A stretch of DNA of 64,000 bases, taken from NCBI GenBank assembly GCA_022446795.1, contig JAKVBX010000003.1, positions 113,056 through 177,055 of the forward strand, written 5' to 3'. This document shows, piece after piece, positions 21,901 through 28,690 of the stretch (positions are counted from its first letter, which is position 1; each line of letters begins with the position of its first letter). A model generated the notes under the pieces. That model had not been told where the DNA came from and searched no databases. It saw nothing but the letters and a program-made list of their open reading frames with translations. This stretch comes from Phycisphaerales bacterium (GTDB taxonomy: Bacteria; Planctomycetota; Phycisphaerae; Phycisphaerales; SM1A02). The position numbers and the translations under genes are program-made.

Positions 21901-22696
21901 TCTTCCGGGGCATGACACCCAGGACTTCACAAAACGGGACAGCGACTGGGATTGGGCCAAAACTGCTGATGATGTTATCTACGACAACTGGCAAAGTGGC
22001 GGAGGTGGAACACAGCTTGGGACTATCAACATGACAGCATTTGATGATTGGAGTGCGGCCTGGGCCGCCACGCTGTCCGGAAGTTCTCATACCAAAGATG
22101 ACGCAACAATGGCCTATCAATCTGAGGTCGTTCTTGGAAACATCAAGAGGGCAATGGGCGACTCAGAATTTGGATGTGTACGAGATCGTCTAGCTGGTGG
22201 CATGGATCGCCAGACGAATGTCGGGTTCGGTCACGTGACACTGCTGGAAGCAGCATATGGCTATGCCAATCGGGATAAGATGGGACTGCCCGTCAAGGGA
22301 TTGACTGCATCTGCAAACCGTGAAGACATCGATTTTCTTTACTATGCCTATGATCGGACTGCAGACGCAGGCCAAACACGACGAACATACATCGTTCTCA
22401 ACCATGGACAACTAGCAGAAAATGATGTCGTAACATTCAGTGATGGTGGAACTGTGGACATCGGCTCAATTTTAGTCGGGCATCACACCAACACACGCGA
22501 CCACTCCTGCCAGTCCGATGTAGATGGCAGTGGCTTGGTTGACATCGAGGATCTGTTGTCGGTGATCGCTGCATACGGAGCATGCGGTGACGATTGTGAA
22601 AACGATTTTACTGGACAAGACGGCCAATCAGATGGCCAGGTCGATACATTTGAAATTCTGATGGTCATCGGCCAATGGGGCTTATGCAACAACTAG
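18956..22696 (+). CDS. GH81-family endo-beta-1,3-glucanase, low-GC second copy, dockerin-like tail
   Basis: Second extracellular beta-1,3-glucanase, 1246 residues. An N-terminal hydrophobic segment (about 33-55) follows a basic stretch, fitting export. The GH81 core shows NDHHFHYGYW, FDPWEGHSWANGYGG and GGTDQESVAEALHF, which correspond to NDHHFHYGYF and NNQESSSEA of the first copy. It lacks the nested CBM6 but has a much longer N-terminal part and Asn-rich stretches. Two D-x-D-x-S/Q-G repeats with DLLSVIAAYG and EILMVIGQWG close the protein. Base composition is unlike its neighbours: I count 63 G+C in 120 bases sampled at 20101-20160 and 21241-21300. The start at 18956 follows GAGGAAG 5 bases upstream; the frame is open from 18881. 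Acquisition by transfer is likely but not proven. Confidence 0.85.
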   Translation: MSYLTPDRNDTVNRSQFDKESARRRHTRLSSIQAALLTTATATVFLLALATQLHGFQPEAGSTWGWTYEQLDAQDYSPIKPGKYGYPPLVQPGTLDPAWSGHEWQNSNWTGYQDQYMNILSPNVSPGIAGGPVPLAKWFSTMTYPATESKDPTPYTRSLGGDAVTYSGDLDRLYFGSDLAAGPLTFKCQPWGLFLGGSPSMFTDPRGPSYTEHGMPACFDGHPPYMMTPNLSAMFPQSDPEHSFAGEMGQTSDFAPGTISPSLQNYPIQISFSVEGHRDNPPEWGYHYVSPFAENATVSRISEHGARDISIDWNCNSTAAPPVTATIGRGLPFVWLTMAPTVANANITGLWNLQNAINDLQNVSIAENVWSNDDSSTIVLKVTSYGRQQYSADNPNTSYVQSTEYYAAFASGETTIDTKNVYAFGGPGGSHPTDALVATPKTPGVEWNLCVGMLPSNYSDTGGFIDDADNTPTDEWFSAVTTMMQTAALAEVEGTSLTPSLNNNVVTCENKVELGGTGTDFFQSILPHDWRDLDAASQGLLATVNGNQLAYKTIRGPAKCITSTTYTTERNFIAPLAFLPSEQDTDYEMPGDSPDDDGYTYGHTMQKLTHFYGMLSNPDNKDLLNENGNCIASCLRYETDSNTYGVGIGTYICAKDAVMAYHWANQNGSYPMQAQNINSMLAYVDARMNLWTSTSSSGSPFPPSTMCDANGQAGPNQNGTTRAAFLKFESPNAASTSAYWKTLIGYPAGYGSNVGNDHHFHYGYWLNALYLRKMLGKSIDPTSTTLNQWDDVANEMILDVANWTPKQGTTTLTYPMLQYFDPWEGHSWANGYGGTNMANGGTDQESVAEALHFYAGMYFWADLQLQSQDRDDAIDYAGMKTYAAYLFTSESRTRDLYWFNNEQDAWDPTTFTLDNALNMPAADYGPENDLLNGLPDRKIPFIAVVKGFQSKFSILWAAGNYNCTEVTSLATPLLAFGINRLSLPGHDTQDFTKRDSDWDWAKTADDVIYDNWQSGGGGTQLGTINMTAFDDWSAAWAATLSGSSHTKDDATMAYQSEVVLGNIKRAMGDSEFGCVRDRLAGGMDRQTNVGFGHVTLLEAAYGYANRDKMGLPVKGLTASANREDIDFLYYAYDRTADAGQTRRTYIVLNHGQLAENDVVTFSDGGTVDIGSILVGHHTNTRDHSCQSDVDGSGLVDIEDLLSVIAAYGACGDDCENDFTGQDGQSDGQVDTFEILMVIGQWGLCNN

Positions 22697-22726
22697 ACGA
22701 GCTTCTTCTAAGGTGAATTGAACTTG

Positions 22727-22754
22727 CACCCCGGCCAGATGGCCGGGGTGTTTT
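22727..22754 (+). terminator. Terminator after the second GH81 gene
   Basis: An 11-bp perfect stem (CACCCCGGCCA/TGGCCGGGGTG) is followed by TTTT. Same family as the other three, but this one is GC-rich next to a low-GC gene. Confidence 0.75.
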
Positions 22755-22838
22755 CATGCTGCCAAAGCCCTTGTGGCGAGGGCCCACGGCCTCTGCCGTT
22801 ATATGGAGCAGCACCCTCATGCATCGGATGAACCCTAC

Positions 22839-23283
22839 ATGGGCTCCTTCAAGTTCTTCTGGACAACCCACAAGTGGACTGGCATCGTAATTGCCGTATT
22901 GCTGCTCATGTCAGCAACGAGAGGCTTCCTCCTGCTGATCAAGAAGGACTTCGACTGGATCCAGCCCCCCACCGCGATCGCCAGCCAGGGCACGATCCAG
23001 GACTTCGCCCCGATCCAGGACGTGGTCGCGACCATCATCGCCCAGGATCACCCCGACTTCACCTCGCCCGAGGACATTGATCGCATCGACACTCGGCCGG
23101 GCAAAAGGCTGCACAAGGTGCGCTCACGTCATCACTACACCGAGTAACAGGTCGATGCCAACACCGCTGAGATCGTCGTCGGCCCCGATCGCGATCCTCT
23201 TCCTGATCTTCAGCGGATTCTGGCTGTGGCTGCAGCCCAAGATCAGGCGGGCCCGACGCCGACGTCGATCTGCTCGGCCATAG
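22839..23283 (+). pseudogene. Decayed PepSY-associated membrane protein gene
   Basis: Near-copy of the gene at 14737. The first about 100 codons match closely (SFKFFWTTHKWTGIV and KKDFDWIQPPTA). The codon equal to TAC (Tyr, in HYTEYQVD) is TAA at 23145-23147. The segment between the two GTCCCGATCGC-type repeats is then missing, which removes 89 bases and shifts the frame, so the last helix (PIAILFLIFSGFWLWLQPKI) is encoded in another frame up to 23283. Flanking DNA is GC-rich like the intact copy. A shortened product of about 100 residues from 22839 could still be made but would lose the second membrane helix. Confidence 0.85.
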
Positions 23284-23398
23284 GTAGATTGCTCTCATGC
23301 ATCGAATAAAATGAAGCATGGCGGGCCAATATTCGTCCTTGACTGGGAATCAGCACATCAAGGATGCCCGGCTGTCGCAACTGGATGCCGGATCACGC

Positions 23399-23404
23399 TA
23401 CAAT
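23399..23404 (+). promoter_or_regulatory. Candidate -10 element of tRNA-Pro
   Basis: TACAAT ends 10 bases before the tRNA 5' end. No good -35 hexamer was found at normal spacing. Confidence 0.4.
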
Positions 23405-23414
23405 CTTCGCTTCG

Positions 23415-23488
<74 letters not shown>

Positions 23489-23573
23489 TTCGGCGGGACC
23501 AGCACACTGCTGGGCCCGCCAATTCTCTACCTGGAACGCTCCGTACGGCCACCTGGACCGGGACCCTGCCCCA

Positions 23574-24728
23574 ATGAAGACCGAGCCCAAGCGCGTCCTC
23601 CGAGCAACCTGTGCGCCAGGACTCGCCCCCTGGCTCAAGGCCGAGGTCGAGGAGATGGGCTATGACATCGACTCCACCGACCACACCGGGGTCGAGATCC
23701 GAGGTCAGTTGGTCGATGCCATGCGGCTGCTGCTTCGGCTGCGGACAGCCTTCCACGTGCTCCAGCGATTCGCCGACCTGTATCCGAAGAACGCCGATGA
23801 CCTGTATGAAGGTGCCAGCGGTCTCCCCTGGGAACGCGTGATCCCGGCGGATGGCTACCTGACCGTGGTCTCGACCGTGCGTAACGACACGATCCGGAAC
23901 TCCATGTTCGCCAACGTCCGGCTCAAGGATGCCATCGTTGATCGGCTCCAACGGGTTCACGGACGTCGACCAGATTCAGGCCCACGAGGCGATCGCACCG
24001 TCGTGCACATGTTCTGGAAGGACGACCAGTGTCGCCTGGCCCTGGACCTGTCAGGTCGCAAGCTCTCCGATCGCGGCTATCGCCGAATGCCCGGCCGGGC
24101 GCCGATGCGAGAGTCCATTGCCGCTGCGGTCCTGGCGGAGACCGGGTACGACAGCAACAAGCCACTGGTCATTCCCATGTGCGGCAGCGGAACGCTCGCC
24201 ATTGAAGCGGCGCTACTGGCCACGGGCCGTGCCCCGGGTCTCCTGCGACCGAACTTCGGCATCAAGCACCTGCTGACGTTCGACGAGACCACCTGGGGCC
24301 AGGAACGACTCGCTGCGAAGAAACTCCGCCATGACCGAGCACCGGCCCCCATCATCGCAAGCGACATCGACCCGGCGGCAACAGATGCCGCCCGGAAGAA
24401 CGCCGTCACGGCCGGGGTTGACCATCTCATCGAGTTCCACGAGTGCGACTTCGCGGACACGCCGCTGCCCGAGACCCCCGGCACCATCATCCTGCATGGC
24501 GAGTATGGCGAGCGGCTGGGTGATCTCGAGCAACTCAAGCAGACCTACGGCCGCATCGGTGATTTCCTGAAGCAGCGGTGCGGTGGCTGGAACGGCTGGG
24601 TCTTCACCTCGCGTGAACTGGTTGGTTCCATCGGCCTCAAGTCGACCCGCAAGGTCCCGTTCGAGAACGTGGAAATCGACTGTCGCCTGGCTGGGTTTGA
24701 ACTCTACGCAGGCTCCCGATCGACCTGA
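23574..24728 (+). CDS. THUMP-domain RlmL/TrmN-like RNA guanine-N2 methyltransferase, atypical motif IV
   Basis: Likely SAM-dependent RNA methyltransferase acting on 23S rRNA or tRNA guanines. The 384-residue protein has an N-terminal ferredoxin-like/THUMP part (about 1-150) and a Rossmann methyltransferase domain. SAM motif PMCGSGT is near residue 200 and the acidic SDIDP motif near 262. The catalytic motif of this family is normally NPPY(G), but here the equivalent segment reads HGEYGERLG (about 307-315). The C-terminal LKSTRKVPFENVEIDCRL matches RlmL-type ends. The ATG at 23574, 85 bases after the tRNA, gives a family-like N-terminus; the frame is open upstream through the tRNA. Activity is uncertain because of the altered motif. 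Confidence 0.8.
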   Translation: MKTEPKRVLRATCAPGLAPWLKAEVEEMGYDIDSTDHTGVEIRGQLVDAMRLLLRLRTAFHVLQRFADLYPKNADDLYEGASGLPWERVIPADGYLTVVSTVRNDTIRNSMFANVRLKDAIVDRLQRVHGRRPDSGPRGDRTVVHMFWKDDQCRLALDLSGRKLSDRGYRRMPGRAPMRESIAAAVLAETGYDSNKPLVIPMCGSGTLAIEAALLATGRAPGLLRPNFGIKHLLTFDETTWGQERLAAKKLRHDRAPAPIIASDIDPAATDAARKNAVTAGVDHLIEFHECDFADTPLPETPGTIILHGEYGERLGDLEQLKQTYGRIGDFLKQRCGGWNGWVFTSRELVGSIGLKSTRKVPFENVEIDCRLAGFELYAGSRST

Positions 24729-24794
24729 GAGGACCTCACGGGCGTTTCCAGATCATCTCCCCAGGCGGAGCTTCCACGGTCGACCATCGTCGGC

Positions 24795-24800
24795 TAGGTT
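24795..24800 (+). promoter_or_regulatory. Candidate -10 element, leaderless start
   Basis: TAGGTT ends exactly 6 bases before the ATG at 24807, with no Shine-Dalgarno sequence between them. Confidence 0.4.
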
Positions 24801-24806
24801 GAAGCC

Positions 24807-26159
24807 ATGCGTTCAGCGATTCCAAGCCTGCTGCTGATTGTCTCGGCCCACGCCCTGGGCGCCGGCGCCGTGACCCGCTTCATTCCCCATGAACTGCCCA
24901 AGCTGGACCTCCCGGGGAATATCTTCACCAGCCCACAGGCGATCAATGATGCCGGCATGGTGACTGGCGAAAGCGGATCGTCCCAGGTCACGATCGGCAT
25001 GCATGCCTTCTCCTGGTCGCTTGGCCAGCCGATGCTCGATCTTGATGAAGGCAGTTGGCCGGCCACCGCAGGGCTCAAGATCAACCAGGCCGGGACGATT
25101 GCCGGCGATGCGACGTTCTGTCCTCAGCAGGATGGCGCCTGCGCCAGCCAGCCCATCGTGTTCCTGCTCGATGGCACGATCGTCGAACTGGAGCCCGTAT
25201 ACACCGGCTATCTCGTGGTCACCGGGATCAACAACAACGACCAGGTCATCTTCAATCGCGTGCAGACACCAGGATCATCGAACATCTCGCCTCGATACTG
25301 GTCCCCCATGGATGGAACCACCATTCTGCCCCTGCCTGGCACGGCGTTCTCAGGCTACGCCCTGGACCTGAACGACTCGGGTCAAGCTGTGGGCTACTCG
25401 GTCGGCGGCGGGTACACCGCGCACATCTGGACTGACGGAACCATCTCCTCGCTCCAGGTCGAGCCCGGCGGCGATGCCAAGGCCCAGGCGATCAACAACA
25501 TGGGCGTGATCGTCGGCGAAGCAGACTTCGACGGAACCCGGCACGCCGTGCGATGGTTGAATGCCCAGGCCGCGCCTGAGCAACTGGTCACGGATCCCGC
25601 CGCGGTCCGGAGCACGGCCACGACGATCGAGGGAGACGGCACCATCCTGGGAACCTGGACCGACTCGGACAATCGGAATCTGCCGTTCCGAATCGCACCC
25701 GAAGGGACGGTCGACTTGTTGACGCCACCGGACCATCCCGGCGGGACGTTGGAACTGGTTCCCGTGGGCGGAACGCCCGGGGGCTGGTTGGTCTGCCTGC
25801 ACATGAGCAGCTTCTACGAACTCCAGACCGCCGTCTGGGTTCCGGGCGAGGGCTGGATCTTCGTCAACGACCGGCTGGTCGGGCCCGGCTCCCATACCTC
25901 GCAGGCACCGGTCGACTGCAATGCCAACGGCCAGATCATCACGCGGGGTGCCGTCTGGACCACCCCGACGTTCCTCGATCCGATGCCGCCGGGCGACGTT
26001 GATGGTGACAAGGTCGTGGGGATCAATGACATCCTGGCCGTGCTGGCCGGATACGGCCAGTGCCCGCCACACCCCAGCCGGCTGTGCGAGGCCGACGTGA
26101 CCGCCGATGACCAGGTCGATATCGACGACATCCTCGGCGTGATCGACAACTGGGACTGA
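24807..26159 (+). CDS. Secreted HAF-repeat protein with dockerin-like tail
   Basis: A 450-residue exported protein with a signal peptide (MRSAIPSLLLIVSAHALGAG). The body repeats motifs of the extracellular HAF type: INDAGMVTGES, INQAGTIAGDA, INNNDQVIF, LNDSGQAVGYS and INNMGVIVGEA, likely forming a propeller. The end has GDVDGDKVVGINDILAVLAGYG and DVTADDQVDIDDILGVIDNW-type calcium-binding, dockerin-like repeats matching those in the glucan-locus proteins. No enzyme function is assigned. It probably has its own leaderless transcript. Confidence 0.75.
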   Translation: MRSAIPSLLLIVSAHALGAGAVTRFIPHELPKLDLPGNIFTSPQAINDAGMVTGESGSSQVTIGMHAFSWSLGQPMLDLDEGSWPATAGLKINQAGTIAGDATFCPQQDGACASQPIVFLLDGTIVELEPVYTGYLVVTGINNNDQVIFNRVQTPGSSNISPRYWSPMDGTTILPLPGTAFSGYALDLNDSGQAVGYSVGGGYTAHIWTDGTISSLQVEPGGDAKAQAINNMGVIVGEADFDGTRHAVRWLNAQAAPEQLVTDPAAVRSTATTIEGDGTILGTWTDSDNRNLPFRIAPEGTVDLLTPPDHPGGTLELVPVGGTPGGWLVCLHMSSFYELQTAVWVPGEGWIFVNDRLVGPGSHTSQAPVDCNANGQIITRGAVWTTPTFLDPMPPGDVDGDKVVGINDILAVLAGYGQCPPHPSRLCEADVTADDQVDIDDILGVIDNWD

Positions 26160-26216
26160 TCCGCACAAGGACTCGACTGCAGGCGAAAAAGGGCATCCAC
26201 CCCTCACCGGGTTCGC

Positions 26217-26222
26217 TATCAT
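26217..26222 (+). promoter_or_regulatory. Candidate -10 element for the first DUF481 gene
   Basis: TATCAT lies 8 bases before the ATG at 26231. No Shine-Dalgarno is present. Confidence 0.4.
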
Positions 26223-26230
26223 TCCGCCCC

Positions 26231-27358
26231 ATGTCACCATATCTTTCCATCGCCGCACTCCTCCTCGTGCCGTCCATGGCCCTCGCTGACGAGGTCACGC
26301 TCACCACGGGCGAACGATTGGAGGCCCCCGTCCAGTTGATCGACTGCGGGCAACTCCGGCTGACCCACCCCATCCTTGGTCAGCTGAACATCCCGACATC
26401 CAACGTCGCCAGCCTGGTCCTCGTCCTCCCCGATGGCCGTTCAATCGCCGGGACCATTACCGGGTGCGACCACAACCGCTGGACCATCCAACCGGAATCC
26501 GGTGACGCCATCGAGATCGTCACCAATCCCGCCGGCCTCCCCCGCCAAGCTGACCAGGACGTCGATCCCACGACGCCCAGCGGCGACGCACCCGTGGACA
26601 CGCCTGTTGACGCCACGGCGTCCCCGGCCACCGGGGAATCCGATGAGGCCCTGCCGGAAGTCCCGGCGGAGTCACCCTGGAGCGGCAATCTCAGCGCGGG
26701 CGGAACGCTGTCCCAGGGGACCTCGGATGCGGCCAATCTGCTGCTGGATGTGTCACTGGTCCGGACCACCGAGTCTGCCAAGACCAACATCGGTGCGTTC
26801 TACGTTCTGAACACGAGCGCTGGCGACATCACCCAGAACTGGTTCCAGGCGGATGTTGACCAGGAATGGCTGCTGCCCGGGTTCGATCAGCGGCTGTTCT
26901 TCGCAGGTGGGACCACTTTCGACTACCAGGAACAGGCCGACTGGGAACAGCGAGTCAATGCCAACGTGGGACTGCGATACACCGTAGTCGACTTCTCCCG
27001 ACCGGCCTCCGATGGATGGCTGCAGCGGCTTCGACTGACAGGCATGGTTGAGCCGGGTATCCGCAAGGAGTTCGCCGGTGACTTCACGGATCCGGCCCTG
27101 GAACTGTTGCTGGGCGGCGCCGTGGACATGGACCTGTTCGATCGCATCACGCTGCGGGCAGATGGTCGAGTATTCCCAGACTTGACCGATACCAGCCAGG
27201 TTCGGGCCACCGCCAGCGCGAAGGCGTCGGTGCACCTGGACGAACTGAAGTCCTGGGCCGTGGGACTGGAGTTGAAATACCAGTACCAGTCACGGGTGAA
27301 CCCCGGGACGCCGAATGATCTCTTCGTCCTCGCGGGAACGCTCGACTACTCGTTCTGA
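26231..27358 (+). CDS. DUF481-family outer-membrane-type protein
   Basis: A 375-residue protein with a signal peptide (MSPYLSIAALLLVPSMALA). A small N-terminal domain (about 20-95) has two-stranded repeats on the theme V-x-L-x-x-G-x-x-L-x-G-T. A Pro/Thr/Asp-rich linker follows (about 97-150). The C-terminal half is a DUF481 (YdiY-like) beta-rich domain, starting near WSGNLSAGGTLSQGTSDAAN and ending LVLAGTLDYSF-like with a terminal Phe, typical of a beta-barrel. Role unknown. It faces its paralogue, encoded at 27374 on the other strand, tail to tail with 15 bases between stop codons. Confidence 0.8.
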   Translation: MSPYLSIAALLLVPSMALADEVTLTTGERLEAPVQLIDCGQLRLTHPILGQLNIPTSNVASLVLVLPDGRSIAGTITGCDHNRWTIQPESGDAIEIVTNPAGLPRQADQDVDPTTPSGDAPVDTPVDATASPATGESDEALPEVPAESPWSGNLSAGGTLSQGTSDAANLLLDVSLVRTTESAKTNIGAFYVLNTSAGDITQNWFQADVDQEWLLPGFDQRLFFAGGTTFDYQEQADWEQRVNANVGLRYTVVDFSRPASDGWLQRLRLTGMVEPGIRKEFAGDFTDPALELLLGGAVDMDLFDRITLRADGRVFPDLTDTSQVRATASAKASVHLDELKSWAVGLELKYQYQSRVNPGTPNDLFVLAGTLDYSF

Positions 27359-27373
27359 GAACCAGCAGGACGA

Positions 27374-28561
27374 TCAGAAGCTGTACTGGACCTTTCCGGA
27401 GACCACCAGCAGGTAATCCTGTTGACCGGGATCAACCTGGGATTGGTACTGGAACTTCAGGTCAAGCCCGACCGAGACTCCTTCAAGCGACTCCAACGCC
27501 ACCATGAAGCTCGTATTGGCCGTCACGCGAAACTCGCCGATCTCACTCAGATCCGGGTAGACCTGCGCATTGCCCGTGAACGTCACGCCTTTGAGAAACG
27601 TGATATCCCAGGTGCCACCAAGCAGGACTTCCAAGGCCGGATCCGTGAAGTCACCGGCGAACTCCTTGCGAATACCCGGGCCCGCCCGAGCTCGCAGTTT
27701 AAGCCTCTGGAACCAGTCGGACCCTGGATCTCGAGTCGCATCAACCAACAGGTACTGGGCACCGATGTTGGCGTTGAACCGCTGCTCCCAACTGGCCTGT
27801 TCCTGGTAGTCGAAGACCGCCAGTCCGAACAGCCCCCACCGCCTGGCCTTGTCGATGAAGTTCCAACTGTGATCAATGCTGCCCTGGAACCAGTTCTGGG
27901 TCGTGCTGTCTCCATCCGTGTTCAGGATGTAGAACGCCTTGATCATGGTCTTGGAGTCGGGCACCTCGCGGGTGAGGCCCACGTCCAGCAGGAGGTTGGC
28001 CGCATCCGAGGTGCCCTGGGACAGTGAGCCCCCGAGACTGATCGTCCCCGTCCACGGCGTCTTGAGTTCCTTCTGGGCATCGGCGATGACCTTCTTGGCA
28101 GCCGAGATCCGTGCCTTGGCCGCCTCGCGCATCTCCTCGGTCACTTCCTCGGATCGCGTCGCGGTCGCCTCGTCATCCGCCCCCACCGGTTCCGTTCCGG
28201 CCGCCACGGCGTCATCCGGCTCATCCACGACCCGGGACAGTGAGCCATCATCCGCAACGACCAGGGAAACCGTCGGCAGATCCTTGGGCTTGACGAGCCA
28301 ATGGCCCTCGGACCAGCCCACCAGTGTTCCCGACACCGTTGAACCATCCTGGAGCGTGACAGAGACGGTCCCGCCCGTGATCAGCTCCGACTTGATGTCC
28401 AGTGTTCCAAGGTTGTCATGCGTGAGCCTGACCTGGCCAGCGGACTCGAGGGTAACGGTCCCCTTCAACTGGTCACCGTTCTTCAGCAACAACGTGTCGC
28501 CAACCACCACCGGCTGGGCGGCAAGCAACGCGACGAACAGGATGGCAAGCAGGCGTTTCAA
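27374..28561 (-). CDS. DUF481-family outer-membrane-type protein, paralogue
   Basis: A 395-residue paralogue of the protein at 26231, from the TTG start at 28561. It has a signal peptide (KRLLAILFVALLAAQPVVVG), a duplicated small beta domain with GDQLKGTVTLESAGQ and GSTVSGTLVGW, an acidic/Lys-rich helical linker (about 130-190), and a DUF481 barrel with ISLGGSLSQGTSDAANLLLD ending VSGKVQYSF. The frame extends upstream to 28633, but that N-terminus does not look like a signal peptide. TAGGCT (28575-28570) lies 8 bases before the TTG, which supports the shorter form. Confidence 0.75.
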   Translation of the reverse strand: MKRLLAILFVALLAAQPVVVGDTLLLKNGDQLKGTVTLESAGQVRLTHDNLGTLDIKSELITGGTVSVTLQDGSTVSGTLVGWSEGHWLVKPKDLPTVSLVVADDGSLSRVVDEPDDAVAAGTEPVGADDEATATRSEEVTEEMREAAKARISAAKKVIADAQKELKTPWTGTISLGGSLSQGTSDAANLLLDVGLTREVPDSKTMIKAFYILNTDGDSTTQNWFQGSIDHSWNFIDKARRWGLFGLAVFDYQEQASWEQRFNANIGAQYLLVDATRDPGSDWFQRLKLRARAGPGIRKEFAGDFTDPALEVLLGGTWDITFLKGVTFTGNAQVYPDLSEIGEFRVTANTSFMVALESLEGVSVGLDLKFQYQSQVDPGQQDYLLVVSGKVQYSF

Positions 28562-28569
28562 GGGGGCAA

Positions 28570-28575
28570 AGCCTA
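28570..28575 (-). promoter_or_regulatory. Candidate -10 element for the second DUF481 gene
   Basis: On the minus strand TAGGCT ends 8 bases before the TTG start at 28561. Confidence 0.3.
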
Positions 28576-28678
28576 CCCGAATCCCGCTTGCCCGTGGCTG
28601 TTTGGCAGGCCGGAACGACAGATCCCACACCACTCATCCACGCGGCCGGGATCCGGCCACCGCTCGTCGACGCCGTGG

Positions 28679-28684
28679 TAGCCT
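28679..28684 (+). promoter_or_regulatory. Candidate -10 element, leaderless sbcB start
   Basis: TAGCCT ends exactly 6 bases before the GTG at 28691. No Shine-Dalgarno sequence is present. Confidence 0.35.
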
Positions 28685-28690
28685 GACCAC

